Shown: positions 7,424-15,485, counted from the first letter of the stretch. The stretch: 45,000 nt of DNA from Sphingobium chungbukense (GCF_001005725.1 NZ_LBIC01000005.1:1-45000), one strand, 5' to 3'. Notes: generated by a model from the letters alone, not told the origin. A program made the numbers and translations.

Positions 7424-8542
7424 ATGCATCTGCCGATCGTTCGTCTGAACAACGCCCTGCCGGTTCGGACTGCCTATGGCGAACGGGCCTTCCAGGCCGC
7501 GCTGGACCATCTGCGCCAAAGGATGGATCGCCATTTCGGGACGGAGGGCTGCCGGGTCGACGGGACCGGGGTCGCGCTGTGCCCGCTTGCCGATCCCTTC
7601 GTCCACGCGCCGATGCTCGACAGTTTATGCCTCCTGCTGGAGGCGGAGCCATTCCGTTTCGAAGGGGACGAGATCCTGTTGTCGCTCTCGGCCGGCGCGG
7701 TCCACGACGCCATGTTGGACGATGTCGCGCTGCCCGCCGAATGCTACCGCGAGGACATGCAGCTTGCCGTGTCGCTGCTGAAGGCCGTGCGCAGCGGCAC
7801 CACGCATCTTGCCTGGCGCCCCATTGCCTCTCCGCGCGATCCCGGCGCGATCCTTTATCATGAAGCCTGCTTGCGCCGCATCGGCGAGGACGGCGTGTCG
7901 ATCGATTGCGCGGAGGCCCATGCCGCGCTCGATCGTCTCGGCCTGACCCATCGCTTCGACCGGCGACTCCTGTCCGACATGGTCGATGCGCTGGAGGCCG
8001 ATCCTTTCGCCTGCCTTTCCGTCGCCCTCTCGGCGCAGGGCCTGTCGCGCGGTTTGCATGGCGGCGACGGCGGATGGAGCGATCTGCTCGCCCGCCTGAA
8101 GCGCGATCGCGGCCTCGCACGGCGGCTCGTGATCGAGATCATCGATCGCGACCGGATGCTCGCCATGCAGGATGTGCAAAGCTGTGTTCGACATCTTCAG
8201 GCGCTGGGCGTGCGCATCGCAATCGGGCGTTTCGGAACGGGCCAGGCTTCGGTCGGCGAGTTGATGGCGCTGGCGCCCGATATCGTGAAGCTGGACGGCG
8301 CCTTTCTACAAAGGGCGTATGGCGCGCGGATCGGGCATTTGATCGGCCTGGCGCGGACGATCGGTCCCACGGTGATCGTCGACGGCGTCGATTCCGGGCG
8401 TCACCTCCAGACCGCGCTCGAGGCGGAGGCGGAATGGGTGGCAGGCGAGCTTCTCGGTCGCTCCCGCTTCCGCCGCGCATCTCGCCCGCCATCGTCCGCG
8501 CCCGCCATCCAGACGCCGTCGGGCCTGTCGGCATTTGCCTGA
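7424..8542 (+). CDS. Degenerate EAL-domain protein, probably non-catalytic
   Basis: A 372-residue cytoplasmic protein related to c-di-GMP phosphodiesterases. The first 125 residues resemble the end of a GGDEF-like domain without its active-site loop. The EAL-like part begins near 140. The EAL motif reads HEACLRR (147-149 EAC), the second acidic site is LVIEII (237-239), and the family's DDFGTG is IGRFGTG (267-273), which removes both metal/base aspartates. KLDGAFL (289-295) replaces the usual KIDRSF, and VDGVDS replaces AEGVET. Loss of these residues argues against hydrolysis and for a c-di-GMP sensor or a protein-protein role (inference). The start is chosen from GGGAAG before ATG 7424; the longer upstream frame has no signal. 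It lies between two surface-protein genes, consistent with adhesion control. Confidence 0.8.
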   Translation: MHLPIVRLNNALPVRTAYGERAFQAALDHLRQRMDRHFGTEGCRVDGTGVALCPLADPFVHAPMLDSLCLLLEAEPFRFEGDEILLSLSAGAVHDAMLDDVALPAECYREDMQLAVSLLKAVRSGTTHLAWRPIASPRDPGAILYHEACLRRIGEDGVSIDCAEAHAALDRLGLTHRFDRRLLSDMVDALEADPFACLSVALSAQGLSRGLHGGDGGWSDLLARLKRDRGLARRLVIEIIDRDRMLAMQDVQSCVRHLQALGVRIAIGRFGTGQASVGELMALAPDIVKLDGAFLQRAYGARIGHLIGLARTIGPTVIVDGVDSGRHLQTALEAEAEWVAGELLGRSRFRRASRPPSSAPAIQTPSGLSAFA

Positions 8543-8551
8543 CTGACCGGC

Positions 8552-8567
8552 TTTGCGTGCACGCAAA
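8552..8567 (+). repeat. Perfect palindrome TTTGCGTGCACGCAAA
   Basis: A 16-bp perfect palindrome followed by AAC, in the short gap between the EAL-like gene and the autotransporter, 28 bases before the latter's start. It is the cleanest member of the palindrome set in this window and has the symmetry of a dimeric regulator site. Confidence 0.7.
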
Positions 8568-8595
8568 AACAGAGTCCAAAAAAGGGGAATATCTC

Positions 8596-9813
8596 TTGTC
8601 GAAATGGCCTTTTCCGACCCTGACCGGGGCGATCCTGCTGCTGGGCGCCACGATGCAACCGGCCCATGCCGGTCCCTACACACCCTATGCGACGACCGCA
8701 GGCGAAGCGGCGGTCGGCGCGATGGTCGATGCCGGACCCGACTCCGGCAGCGCGTCCGTGGGCGACCGCGCCACCATGCTGGCGTCGATCGATGCCCTGC
8801 CAGGCGCCCCTGCTCGTGCCGATGCGCTAGGGCAATTGTCGCCGCGCAGCTACAGCCTGCTCCCCCGTCTCTCGATCCAGGCGATGGACGCCGGCGACCG
8901 GGAAATTCGCGCCATGCTGACGGAACGGCGCAGCATCGCCATCGACGCCCTGGCCGCTGTTCCCGCCAGCGGCGACCGGACCATCCACATGATGCTGACG
9001 GGCGGCATCCGGCAAGCAACCTATGAGGGGCGCCCCGACCGCCCCAAGACGGACTCCGACAGCCGCTCGCTTCGCTTCGCCATCGATGTCGCACCGGTGC
9101 GCGGCCTCATTCTGGGCGCGACATTGGGCATTGACGGCATCGATGCCCGCCTCGACCCGGCGCAGCGACCCCGCATCAGCTTGTTCACCACGAATATCGG
9201 TCCCTATGCCAGCTTCAACAACGGCCAATTCTATGCCGATGCGACGGCCTCCTACGCACTCTCCGAATATAAGCTGCGGCGGCAGGTGGGCTGGTCCGGC
9301 TTTTCCGACCGGATGGTGGCGCCGGTCGACGGCGATGGCTGGGCCGCATCGGGCGAAGCGGGCGCCATGGTGCGGGCAGGCGTGATCAGGCTTCAGCCCT
9401 TTGCCGGCCTTCACTATCGCTATGCCGATGTCAGCGGCTTTCGGGAAAATGGCGGTCCCGCCGCACTGGAAGTCGCCCGTTTCCGCACCCAATCGCTTCG
9501 CGGCGCGCTCGGCGCCCGTCTGTCCGCCAATGTGGCGCATGGCGGCTGGACGCTTCGCCCTTCCGTCGAGGCGCAATGGCAGCGCGAACTGCGCAGCCGC
9601 CCCGACAGCCGGATCGAGGCGCGCTTCGCCACCCGCGACCTCGCCGTCTTCACCCTCCGTCCGACCCGGCTGGCACGCGACGCCGGTCTTGTGAACGCGG
9701 GAATCAGTGCGACCTGGAACAGCCGCACGACCGTCCGCCTCGGCTATGCGGGCGAGTTCAGTTCCGACCGCCATATCCACGCGGCAACGCTGACGGTGGG
9801 TCGCCGCTTCTGA
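8596..9813 (+). CDS. Small autotransporter-barrel outer-membrane protein
   Basis: A 405-residue protein starting at TTG, supported by AAAGGGGAATATCTC in front and by the signal peptide that begins at once (FPTLTGAILLLGATM, cut after AHA at 25). Residues 26-120 form a short passenger or linker. The rest has alternating amphipathic strands typical of an autotransporter beta-domain, with features such as IGPYASFNNGQFYADATASY, LQPFAGLHYRYADVSGF and a C-terminal HIHAATLTVGRRF ending in Phe. The passenger is unusually small, so it may be a barrel that serves another surface protein or a simple adhesin. No autotransporter protease motif is visible. The next ATG is past the signal peptide, so the TTG is needed. 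Confidence 0.82.
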   Translation: MSKWPFPTLTGAILLLGATMQPAHAGPYTPYATTAGEAAVGAMVDAGPDSGSASVGDRATMLASIDALPGAPARADALGQLSPRSYSLLPRLSIQAMDAGDREIRAMLTERRSIAIDALAAVPASGDRTIHMMLTGGIRQATYEGRPDRPKTDSDSRSLRFAIDVAPVRGLILGATLGIDGIDARLDPAQRPRISLFTTNIGPYASFNNGQFYADATASYALSEYKLRRQVGWSGFSDRMVAPVDGDGWAASGEAGAMVRAGVIRLQPFAGLHYRYADVSGFRENGGPAALEVARFRTQSLRGALGARLSANVAHGGWTLRPSVEAQWQRELRSRPDSRIEARFATRDLAVFTLRPTRLARDAGLVNAGISATWNSRTTVRLGYAGEFSSDRHIHAATLTVGRRF

Positions 9814-9870
9814 AAAGGGATTGCTCCGAAACGGACGTGCTTCCTCACCCCGGCCGTCTCCAAGCCGCTA

Positions 9871-9892
9871 TTGCGTGGACCAGACCACGCAA
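9871..9892 (+). repeat. TTGCGTGG-ACCAGA-CCACGCAA inverted repeat before parB-like gene
   Basis: 8-bp arms with a 6-base loop, 13 bases before the ParB-like start codon and directly joined to its AAAAAGGAG ribosome site. It would fold into a hairpin just upstream of the Shine-Dalgarno sequence. Same family as the palindromes at 4804 and 8552, with a longer spacer. Confidence 0.65.
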
Positions 9893-9905
9893 AAAGGAGT
9901 GACCC

Positions 9906-10895
9906 ATGGCCCGCTTCATCCGCGACATATTGGCTGCGCTATCCTATGAGCCGCCAGTCGACAAAGGCCCCGTCGATCAGGAATCGCTCAGCCGCCTCGA
10001 CCAGCGCCTCGCCCCTTTCGCGGACAAGGGCGCGGGTCCCCGCTCGGCCATGGCGATCCAGCCGGGGGAATGTTCGGTGTGGGACGGCAATCCCCGCGAC
10101 CAGCCCGGCCTGACGGCGGAAAACTGCCGCTCGCTGATCGATTCCATCGCCAGTGAAGGCGGTAACCGCATTCCCGTGCTGGTGCGCCTCAATCCGCCGG
10201 GGTCGGACCGGCCCTATCAGCTCCTGGTCGGCAGCCGCCGGCGCTTCGCGGTCGACTGGCTCAACCATCATGGCCGCCCGGACATGCGGCTGAGCGCGCT
10301 GGTCGTCGACCTGTCGGACGAGGAAGCCTTTCGCTTGGCCGACATCGAAAATCGCGAGAGGGCGGACATCAGCGAACTCGACCGGGCGCGCAGCTATCAA
10401 AATGCCGTGGACCGTTTCTATGGCGGCGTGCAGTCGCGCATGGCGGAGGCGCTCAACCTCTCCAACAGTCAGTTGAGTCGCCTGCTTGCGCTGGCGCAAT
10501 TGCCCGAAGAGGTGGTGGGGGCGTTCGCCACCAGGGACGAGCTGCGCGTGCGCTATTCGGAATTGCTGACCCCGCTGCTCCGTCGTCCGGACCAGCGCGG
10601 GCGGATGGTCGCGGAAGCACGATTGATCGGCGAGCAACAGCAGACGCTGGCATTGCAGGGCGAACGCATGATCCCGCCCGCCACCGTGCTGGCCCGCCTG
10701 CGCGAAGCCGCTACGCCGCACGCGCCGGAGGATGCGCGCGACATCGCCATCATCGCCGGGGGCACGCGCATCGGCCGGGCGAAGGCCAGCCGCAGCGGCG
10801 GCCTGACGGTCGATCTCAGCATAGCGGAGGACGCCGATCTGGACGAATTACTGGCCCGCCTGCGCGAAACCATCGTGGCGGTGCGCGGCGTATAG
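9906..10895 (+). CDS. Orphan ParB/Spo0J/RepB-family protein
   Basis: A 329-residue ParB-like protein. ParB proteins bind CTP and load on DNA as clamps. The N-terminal part contains the nucleotide-binding signatures: VGSRRRFA at 108-115 (equivalent to GERRxRA) and IENRERADIS near 147-156 (equivalent to ENxxRxDL). A helix-turn-helix follows at about 176-194 (MAEALNLSNSQLSRLL). Residues 200-329 are less conserved. The gene starts after AAAAAGGAGTGACCC. There is no ParA next to it and no replication gene in the window, so chromosome or plasmid partition is unlikely here; it could be a plasmid relic or a ParB-derived regulator of the adjacent surface or pilus genes (inference). Confidence 0.85.
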   Translation: MARFIRDILAALSYEPPVDKGPVDQESLSRLDQRLAPFADKGAGPRSAMAIQPGECSVWDGNPRDQPGLTAENCRSLIDSIASEGGNRIPVLVRLNPPGSDRPYQLLVGSRRRFAVDWLNHHGRPDMRLSALVVDLSDEEAFRLADIENRERADISELDRARSYQNAVDRFYGGVQSRMAEALNLSNSQLSRLLALAQLPEEVVGAFATRDELRVRYSELLTPLLRRPDQRGRMVAEARLIGEQQQTLALQGERMIPPATVLARLREAATPHAPEDARDIAIIAGGTRIGRAKASRSGGLTVDLSIAEDADLDELLARLRETIVAVRGV

Positions 10896-10901
10896 GCCGT
10901 C

Positions 10902-11351
10902 TCATGCCATAAGCTGCGCCGAAAGCAGTGCGACGGCCGCGATCGCCGCCATGTCGGGCCGGGGATCGCCAGCTTTGCGTACACGCAAAAACAGCGCGGC
11001 CAGCAGGAAAAGCGCGATGGCCACCCCCAGCATCCGCAGCGCACCGCCAGGATCCAGCCAGGTCGCGCCTGCCGCCAACAGCTTGATATGCCCACCCGTC
11101 AACAGACGCAGCCGCCAGCGCAGCGTAATCACTGCGATGACCGACGACAGCAGCATCAGGCAGCCAAGACCGGCCAGCGCCGCTATCATCAAGCCCGGAA
11201 GACCCTGCACCAGCCCGGCAAAACCCAACCCGCTCAAGGCGATCAGCCCATAGAAGCGATCCGCCACCATGCGCTTTTCTGAATGCAGCACCAGCACCGG
11301 CAACAGCAGCAGGATCATCAGCGCACAGCCGATCAGATGGGATCCGTTCAT
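10902..11351 (-). CDS. CpaA/TadV-like prepilin peptidase homologue lacking catalytic Asp residues
   Basis: A 149-residue membrane protein at the end of the Tad operon. Four or five hydrophobic segments match the type IV prepilin peptidase (A24A) fold. The two catalytic aspartates of this family lie in a D-x-R-x-R-I-P-N-like region and in GxGD. Here the first region reads SEKRMVADRF, with Glu at the likely Asp position, and the second reads LTGGHIKLLAAG, with His in place of Asp. The protein may therefore be inactive. Start ATG 11351 follows GGGAGCTATTGAG and lies one base after the tadE stop; an ATG at 11366 is also in frame. In an intact Tad system this enzyme cleaves the Flp prepilin. Confidence 0.72.
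   Translation of the reverse strand: MNGSHLIGCALMILLLLPVLVLHSEKRMVADRFYGLIALSGLGFAGLVQGLPGLMIAALAGLGCLMLLSSVIAVITLRWRLRLLTGGHIKLLAAGATWLDPGGALRMLGVAIALFLLAALFLRVRKAGDPRPDMAAIAAVALLSAQLMA
10974..10989 (+). repeat. TTTGCGT-AC-ACGCAAA palindrome inside cpaA-like gene
   Basis: Same motif as at 8552, including the following AAC, but located in the 3' part of the cpaA-like reading frame (encoding FLRVRKA), about 80 bases past the parB-like stop. If it is a protein-binding site, it lies between the convergent ends of the two transcripts. Confidence 0.55.
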
Positions 11352-11352
11352 C

Positions 11353-11775
11353 TCAATAGCTCCCATTGGTCACGACGATGCTCGCGCTGACGCTGGGCGA
11401 AGGCATGGGCACGAAGACGGCATAGCGCATCATCGGACTGCCGCTCATATTATAGCTGACCCGCACCCGGAACGTCCCCGTCGCATCCGGGCCCGCCGTG
11501 ACGACCGGCCCGCCACCCGCCGCCAGCAACTTGCCATAGCCGTCGATCACCGCCCGCGCCCGGCCCTGCGCCAATGCCGTGCGCTCCGCGGTCGACAGCC
11601 CCGCCACGGCGGCGCGCGCACCCTCGACGGCGGCATGGCGCACCCCCATCAGTGCGGCGAAGTAGAAGGAATAGAGCACCACCGCGAAGACCAGCATCAA
11701 TAGCGCGGGCGCCAGCAGCGCGAATTCCAGTGCCGCCAGCCCCCGCGTGCATGCCCACAGACGGCGCATCCGCAT
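11353..11775 (-). CDS. tadE: TadE-like minor pseudopilin
   Basis: A 140-residue Tad-pilus protein. The N-terminus RGLAALEFALLAPALLMLVFAVVLY is the TadE/TadG signature: a pseudopilin processing-like site (Gly before LAALE, Glu at +5) followed by one hydrophobic helix. The rest is a periplasmic domain of small beta strands (TFRVRVSYNMSGSP). TadE and TadF are processed by the same peptidase as Flp and are needed for pilus assembly. Its ATG overlaps the flp stop in TGATG, so translation is coupled. cpaA follows after one base. Confidence 0.85.
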   Translation of the reverse strand: MRMRRLWACTRGLAALEFALLAPALLMLVFAVVLYSFYFAALMGVRHAAVEGARAAVAGLSTAERTALAQGRARAVIDGYGKLLAAGGGPVVTAGPDATGTFRVRVSYNMSGSPMMRYAVFVPMPSPSVSASIVVTNGSY

Positions 11776-11957
11776 CAGCTCGACGGAATGCTGTTGAACA
11801 TCGTCGTGAAGGCGGCGCCGAGCTGCGTCTTGAAATTGGCGCCCACCGCGACGATCGCGGCCACCACCACCGCGCCCAGCACCGCATATTCCACGGCGGT
11901 CAGGCCCTTTTCATCCCGCGCCAGTTTCGCGATCAGCGATCCCAGAAATTTATTCAT
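11775..11957 (-). CDS. flp: Flp/Fap-family major pilin
   Basis: A 60-residue prepilin, the structural subunit of the Tad pilus. A short basic leader ends in DEKG, followed by LTAVEYAVLGAVVVAAIVAVG. This is the Flp motif: cleavage after Gly, with Glu at +5 and Tyr at +6, then a hydrophobic helix that packs the fibre. The C-terminus is short (TMFNSIPSS), as in this family. The ATG at 11957 is preceded by AGGGAG eight bases upstream. The reading frame continues further upstream without a stop, but only this part is a gene. In most tad loci flp is first; here it is tenth of twelve, behind tadG and before tadE. Confidence 0.92.
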   Translation of the reverse strand: MNKFLGSLIAKLARDEKGLTAVEYAVLGAVVVAAIVAVGANFKTQLGAAFTTMFNSIPSS

Positions 11958-12031
11958 GGTCGTTTCTCCCTTGGTCCCTCCTGCGAACATCCGGCGGCAA
12001 GCGGGGAGGGGGAACCGCCCGCCGCCCGATC

Positions 12032-13798
12032 TCACACCAGCACCGGCACCCCGCATCGCGCCCCAGTCGCCCAGAGCGTCGCATGGCCAAGCTGGATACC
12101 CAGCGCGGCGAGCAGATTGTCGAGCAACGGATCGGCCGTGCCGCCGACCAGCCCCGCCAACGGCGCAGTGATCCCGTTCAGCAATTGAGTCCGCACCGCC
12201 GCCTCCGTCGCATCGCAGACCAGCGGCAGGCACAGGCCCAATATCTTCACCTGCAATCCGTTGCCCGCCGCGATGCTGCTGAGCGATGTCAGAAGCGGCC
12301 CCGCCTGCGACCCGTTGCCGATGCTCGCCGCGCTGCCGGGCGCGCCGGGCCGCCCGACGCTGCCCTGCCCGCCGGGGCCGAAGACCAGATTGCCGCTTTT
12401 GCCCATCACCGGCTGCGCGACGGCGCGCGCATCGACCGTGATCAGCGACAGCAGATTGACGATCCGTGCCTGTCCGATGCTGGCGGCGGTGATCGGCGGC
12501 ATCGGGCGCGTCATCGCATTGGCGGGCGCTGTGCCGATATAGGCGTTGACCAGCCCGGTATCGGCATGGACCGTGACCCGCGTATCGCGCGCCTGTTCGG
12601 CGGTGTCGGGACAATCGATCGCCGTCACCTGCGCCTGCGCGGCGGCGATGTCGATCAGCACGGGCAGGGAGTCGACCGACACCGCATTGCCCAGCACCGC
12701 AATATTGCCCAGCCCGATCAGCAGTTGCAGCCGCAGCGCGGAGGTGCCGACGCTGGTTTCCCCCGCCGGGCCGAAGGAAAAGCGCGGCCGGTCCATCGGT
12801 CCGCTCGCCATGGCGGCGATCTTCACCGTGCTGCCGCCTGCCACCACGCTCACCGCGTCGGACAGGTCGATCGTGCCGTTCCCGGCCTGCACCGCGAAGG
12901 CAAAGAGCTGATAGGCGTTGATCCCCGCGCGCAGCGCCGGTTTCTCATCGGCGCCGCCCACCGGCATCTTCCTCCATACGCCCAGGCCGAACAAACCATT
13001 GAGCGGCACGGCATAGCCGTTGCCCACCTGTCCCGCGATCAGGGTCAGCGTGGCGGCGCTCGACGCATTGTCGGCCGCGCTGGCGGCGGCGTACAGCAAA
13101 TCCCGCAATCCCACCGTCCGGCTGGTCAGGTCGCCATAGGTTCCGCTTTCCCCGACCCGCTGCGCCAGCGCATCGAAGAACAGCCCCGCATCGATATTGC
13201 TGGTCATCAACGCCTCGACATCGGCGGTGGAGAGGCGCAACTTGATGCCCAGCAGGGCGCCCAGCAGGTCGTTGACGCTGTTCACCAGCCCGTTGCTGAC
13301 GGTCAGGATGCCGGACGTGATGCCGACCCCCGCCTCATCGATGCGCGTCGCGGTGGCGCTGGCGGCCAGATCGGGCAGGGGATTGGCCGGCCCCAGCACC
13401 CGCATCAGATATTGCCGCGCAGGCTTTCCGGTGCGGATGCGTACCGCATTGACCCGCCCGTTGCCGGGGCACAGCGCCATGCTCGCATCGAAACGCTGCG
13501 CCGCGCCCAGCCCCGCATCGGCGCAATAGCGGCCCGTCTCCACCGATCGGAGAATGGCCGGATCATAGCCGTTGCGGATCAGGCTGTCCCGCGCCCGCGC
13601 CACCGCCTGCGCCGGGTTCATCGCGGCGGCCATCGCGGCGGCATCGGTCGCGGCGCGCAGATTGCGCTCGCCCACATAATAAAGCCCCGCATCCAGCGCA
13701 AAGCCCGCCGCCCCGATCAACACCGTGCCCAAAGCCGCGACCATCGGCGCGACAGCGGCCGACCGGTCGTGCCGGAGAGAGGAAAACAGCCGCATCAT
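12032..13798 (-). CDS. tadG: TadG-like pilus assembly protein
   Basis: A 588-residue protein with the TadE/G N-terminal signature: HDRSAAVAPMVAALGTVLIG, then FALDAGLYYVGERNLRAATDAAAMAAA. That is one membrane helix and a heptad-like alanine-rich helix facing the periplasm. The remaining roughly 500 residues are a large exported domain of low similarity to anything I recognise, rich in Gly/Ala/Val, with a few Cys (two near the C-terminus). TadG homologues anchor or nucleate the pilus at the inner membrane. Start ATG 13798 overlaps the stop of the preceding small gene (ATGA). The 74-base gap to flp is the largest in the second half of the operon. Confidence 0.78.
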   Translation of the reverse strand: MMRLFSSLRHDRSAAVAPMVAALGTVLIGAAGFALDAGLYYVGERNLRAATDAAAMAAAMNPAQAVARARDSLIRNGYDPAILRSVETGRYCADAGLGAAQRFDASMALCPGNGRVNAVRIRTGKPARQYLMRVLGPANPLPDLAASATATRIDEAGVGITSGILTVSNGLVNSVNDLLGALLGIKLRLSTADVEALMTSNIDAGLFFDALAQRVGESGTYGDLTSRTVGLRDLLYAAASAADNASSAATLTLIAGQVGNGYAVPLNGLFGLGVWRKMPVGGADEKPALRAGINAYQLFAFAVQAGNGTIDLSDAVSVVAGGSTVKIAAMASGPMDRPRFSFGPAGETSVGTSALRLQLLIGLGNIAVLGNAVSVDSLPVLIDIAAAQAQVTAIDCPDTAEQARDTRVTVHADTGLVNAYIGTAPANAMTRPMPPITAASIGQARIVNLLSLITVDARAVAQPVMGKSGNLVFGPGGQGSVGRPGAPGSAASIGNGSQAGPLLTSLSSIAAGNGLQVKILGLCLPLVCDATEAAVRTQLLNGITAPLAGLVGGTADPLLDNLLAALGIQLGHATLWATGARCGVPVLV

Positions 13799-14007
13799 GG
13801 CTCGTCCGCCACCCGCTCGACCCGCCGCCCGATGGATTCCAGATAAAGCTGCCGGACGCGCGCCGCCTCTTCCGCCGAAAGCCCGGCATCGCTCCGGGGC
13901 TGCGCCTTCAACTGCCACTCGATCACACGTCGCGCTGCATTTTCCACTGGCGGCACAGGAAGAGGAAGAGGGAGAGGGGAGGCCAGCATCAGCCACAGCA
14001 TCATCAT
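13795..14007 (-). CDS. Small exported protein of the Tad operon, unknown function
   Basis: About 70 residues between tadD and tadG. It starts at a run of three ATGs (14007, 14004, 14001) after GGAGGCTGAAGG. The N-terminus is hydrophobic and Pro-rich (LWLMLASPLPLPLPVPPVE), a likely signal or anchor. The rest is a charged helical segment (AARRVIEWQLKAQPR, then LSAEEAARVRQLYLESIGRRVE). It is embedded by 3-base and 4-base junctions, so it is very probably translated with the operon. I do not recognise the family; an accessory assembly or lipid-side factor is possible. Confidence 0.7.
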   Translation of the reverse strand: MMMLWLMLASPLPLPLPVPPVENAARRVIEWQLKAQPRSDAGLSAEEAARVRQLYLESIGRRVERVADEP

Positions 14008-14010
14008 CCT

Positions 14011-14625
14011 TCAGCCTCCCTTCCCGATCCGGGCCGCTTCCGCCGCCAGCTTGCCCCGCAGCGCCTCGTCCCCGATCCGCCGCAAACCCGCCTCGGCCTC
14101 CGCCCGCCGCCCGCCGACCATCAGCGCCAGCAGCAGATTGTTGCGGATGACCGCGATTTGCGGCGCCAGATCGCGCGCCCCGCGCAATGCCTCGATCGCC
14201 GCCCCGGCTTGCCCGGCGCGCAACAGCGCATAGCCCCAGGCATTGCGCAGCAGCGCATCCGCCGGGCTGGCGCGGCTTGCATCGGCATAACAGGCCGCCG
14301 CCTCGCTCCAGCGCCCCCGCGCCGCCAGCAAATGCCCGCGCACCGCGAAGACGCCGCCATCGGCCGTCGCGGCGGGCAGCGGCACGGCCTCCGCCGCGTC
14401 GATCTGGCCGAGGTCGATCAGGCTGTTGACCCGCAGCAGCCCCGCCTCGCCATCGCCGGGATAACGCCGCTCGAAATCGTCGAGATAGGCGAGCGCCGCC
14501 CTGGGCCGTCCATCGCTGCGCGCCTGACGGATGAGTTGCAGATAAAGCCCGCGCATATCCGGTGCCTCCTCCGCATGCACGGGCGCGGCGCTCATCAATA
14601 GCGCAGCGATCATCACCCGCCTCAT
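14011..14625 (-). CDS. tadD: TadD-like TPR protein
   Basis: A 204-residue exported protein with a signal peptide (MIAALLMSAAPVHA) and tetratricopeptide-like helical pairs. These include LRVNSLIDLGQIDAAEA, VRGHLLAARGRWSEAAACYADA and AWGYALLRAGQAGAAIEALRGA. TadD homologues are periplasmic or lipid-anchored TPR pilotins that help the RcpA secretin. No lipobox Cys is seen, so this version appears soluble. Start overlaps the tadC stop (ATGA). Confidence 0.82.
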   Translation of the reverse strand: MRRVMIAALLMSAAPVHAEEAPDMRGLYLQLIRQARSDGRPRAALAYLDDFERRYPGDGEAGLLRVNSLIDLGQIDAAEAVPLPAATADGGVFAVRGHLLAARGRWSEAAACYADASRASPADALLRNAWGYALLRAGQAGAAIEALRGARDLAPQIAVIRNNLLLALMVGGRRAEAEAGLRRIGDEALRGKLAAEAARIGKGG

Positions 14626-15485
14626 TGCGACACCCCCCGCAACGTATCGAAGATCGCCACGATCGGTGGCCCGCCCAGCACCACGAACAAAGCAGGCATG
14701 AAGAAGAGGATCATCAGCACCACCATCCGCACGGTGATGCCGCCCATCGCCTCCCGCGCCCGCATGACGCGCCTCTGGGTGAACTCGCGCACGAATTCGC
14801 GCAGGGCAGGGGCCAGCTCGACGCCCTGGAACAATGCCTGCCGGAACAAAGCCGCCAGCTCCTTCGCGCCGCTGACCGCGACCCGCGCCGCCCAGCGATC
14901 CAGCGCCAGATCATAGCGCATCCCCCGGTCCAGATCGGCCACCAGCATCGCGATCAGCCGCGCATGCTGCGGCACCGCCACGCCCTCGTCCCGCGCAATG
15001 GAACGGAAGCACTGGTCAAGCGAAATCCCGCTCTCCAGCATCATCAGCATCAGGTCGAGCAGGAAGGGAAATTCCGCCGTGATCGCCCGCGCCCGCCGCG
15101 CTGCCAGCAGCAGGATCGCCTGCTTCGCGCCCACATAGGTCAGGCCCGTGGCGATCACGATCAGCAGCGGCTGGGCCAGAAACCCGCCCCACAGGGCCCG
15201 CGAAACCAGCATCACCGCCAGCGCCACGCCGACGGTCGCCGCCATCCGCGCCCAAGCGAACCGGTCCGCCGCCTTCGCATCCTGAAAGCCCGCCAGCATC
15301 AGCTTGCCCGCGATTTCCGACCGGTCCCGCCCCCGCGCCGCAAGGGCCAGCGGCAACCGCAAGGCGGGCCGCTCCCCGGCCATCCCCAGCCGCGCTTCCA
15401 GCCGCCCGTCGGCCAGCCACATCCGCACCCCGGCGAAGGCGCAGGCCACCCCCAGGGCAGCGCAGACAAGAAACAGCGCGCCCAT
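14622..15485 (-). CDS. tadC: TadC, inner-membrane platform protein
   Basis: A 287-residue type II secretion F-family (GspF-like) membrane protein. It has hydrophobic helices at the N-terminus (GALFLVCAALGVACAFAGV), a pair in the middle (AATVGVALAVMLVSRALWG and LLIVIATGLTYVGAKQAIL) and one at the C-terminus (VLMILFFMPALFVVLG). Between them is the cytoplasmic GspF helical domain with LDLMLMMLESGISLDQCFR, which is diagnostic. With TadB it forms the platform driven by the TadA ATPase. ATG 15485 overlaps the tadB stop in TGATG; a TTG one codon earlier is an alternative start. Confidence 0.9.
   Translation of the reverse strand: MGALFLVCAALGVACAFAGVRMWLADGRLEARLGMAGERPALRLPLALAARGRDRSEIAGKLMLAGFQDAKAADRFAWARMAATVGVALAVMLVSRALWGGFLAQPLLIVIATGLTYVGAKQAILLLAARRARAITAEFPFLLDLMLMMLESGISLDQCFRSIARDEGVAVPQHARLIAMLVADLDRGMRYDLALDRWAARVAVSGAKELAALFRQALFQGVELAPALREFVREFTQRRVMRAREAMGGITVRMVVLMILFFMPALFVVLGGPPIVAIFDTLRGVSQ

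Noticed and set aside
9906..10895. ParB-like gene as evidence of plasmid or phage DNA
   Set aside because: No parA, rep, integrase or phage genes are nearby, and base composition looks like the rest of the window.
11958..12614. Upstream extension of the flp reading frame
   Set aside because: The frame runs into tadG without a stop, but the 60-codon Flp begins at an ATG with AGGGAG and has the normal length and leader.
12083..13846. 587-codon plus-strand frame opposite tadG
   Set aside because: His/Arg/Gln-rich shadow of a GC-rich gene; tadG has the right signature and is embedded in the operon.
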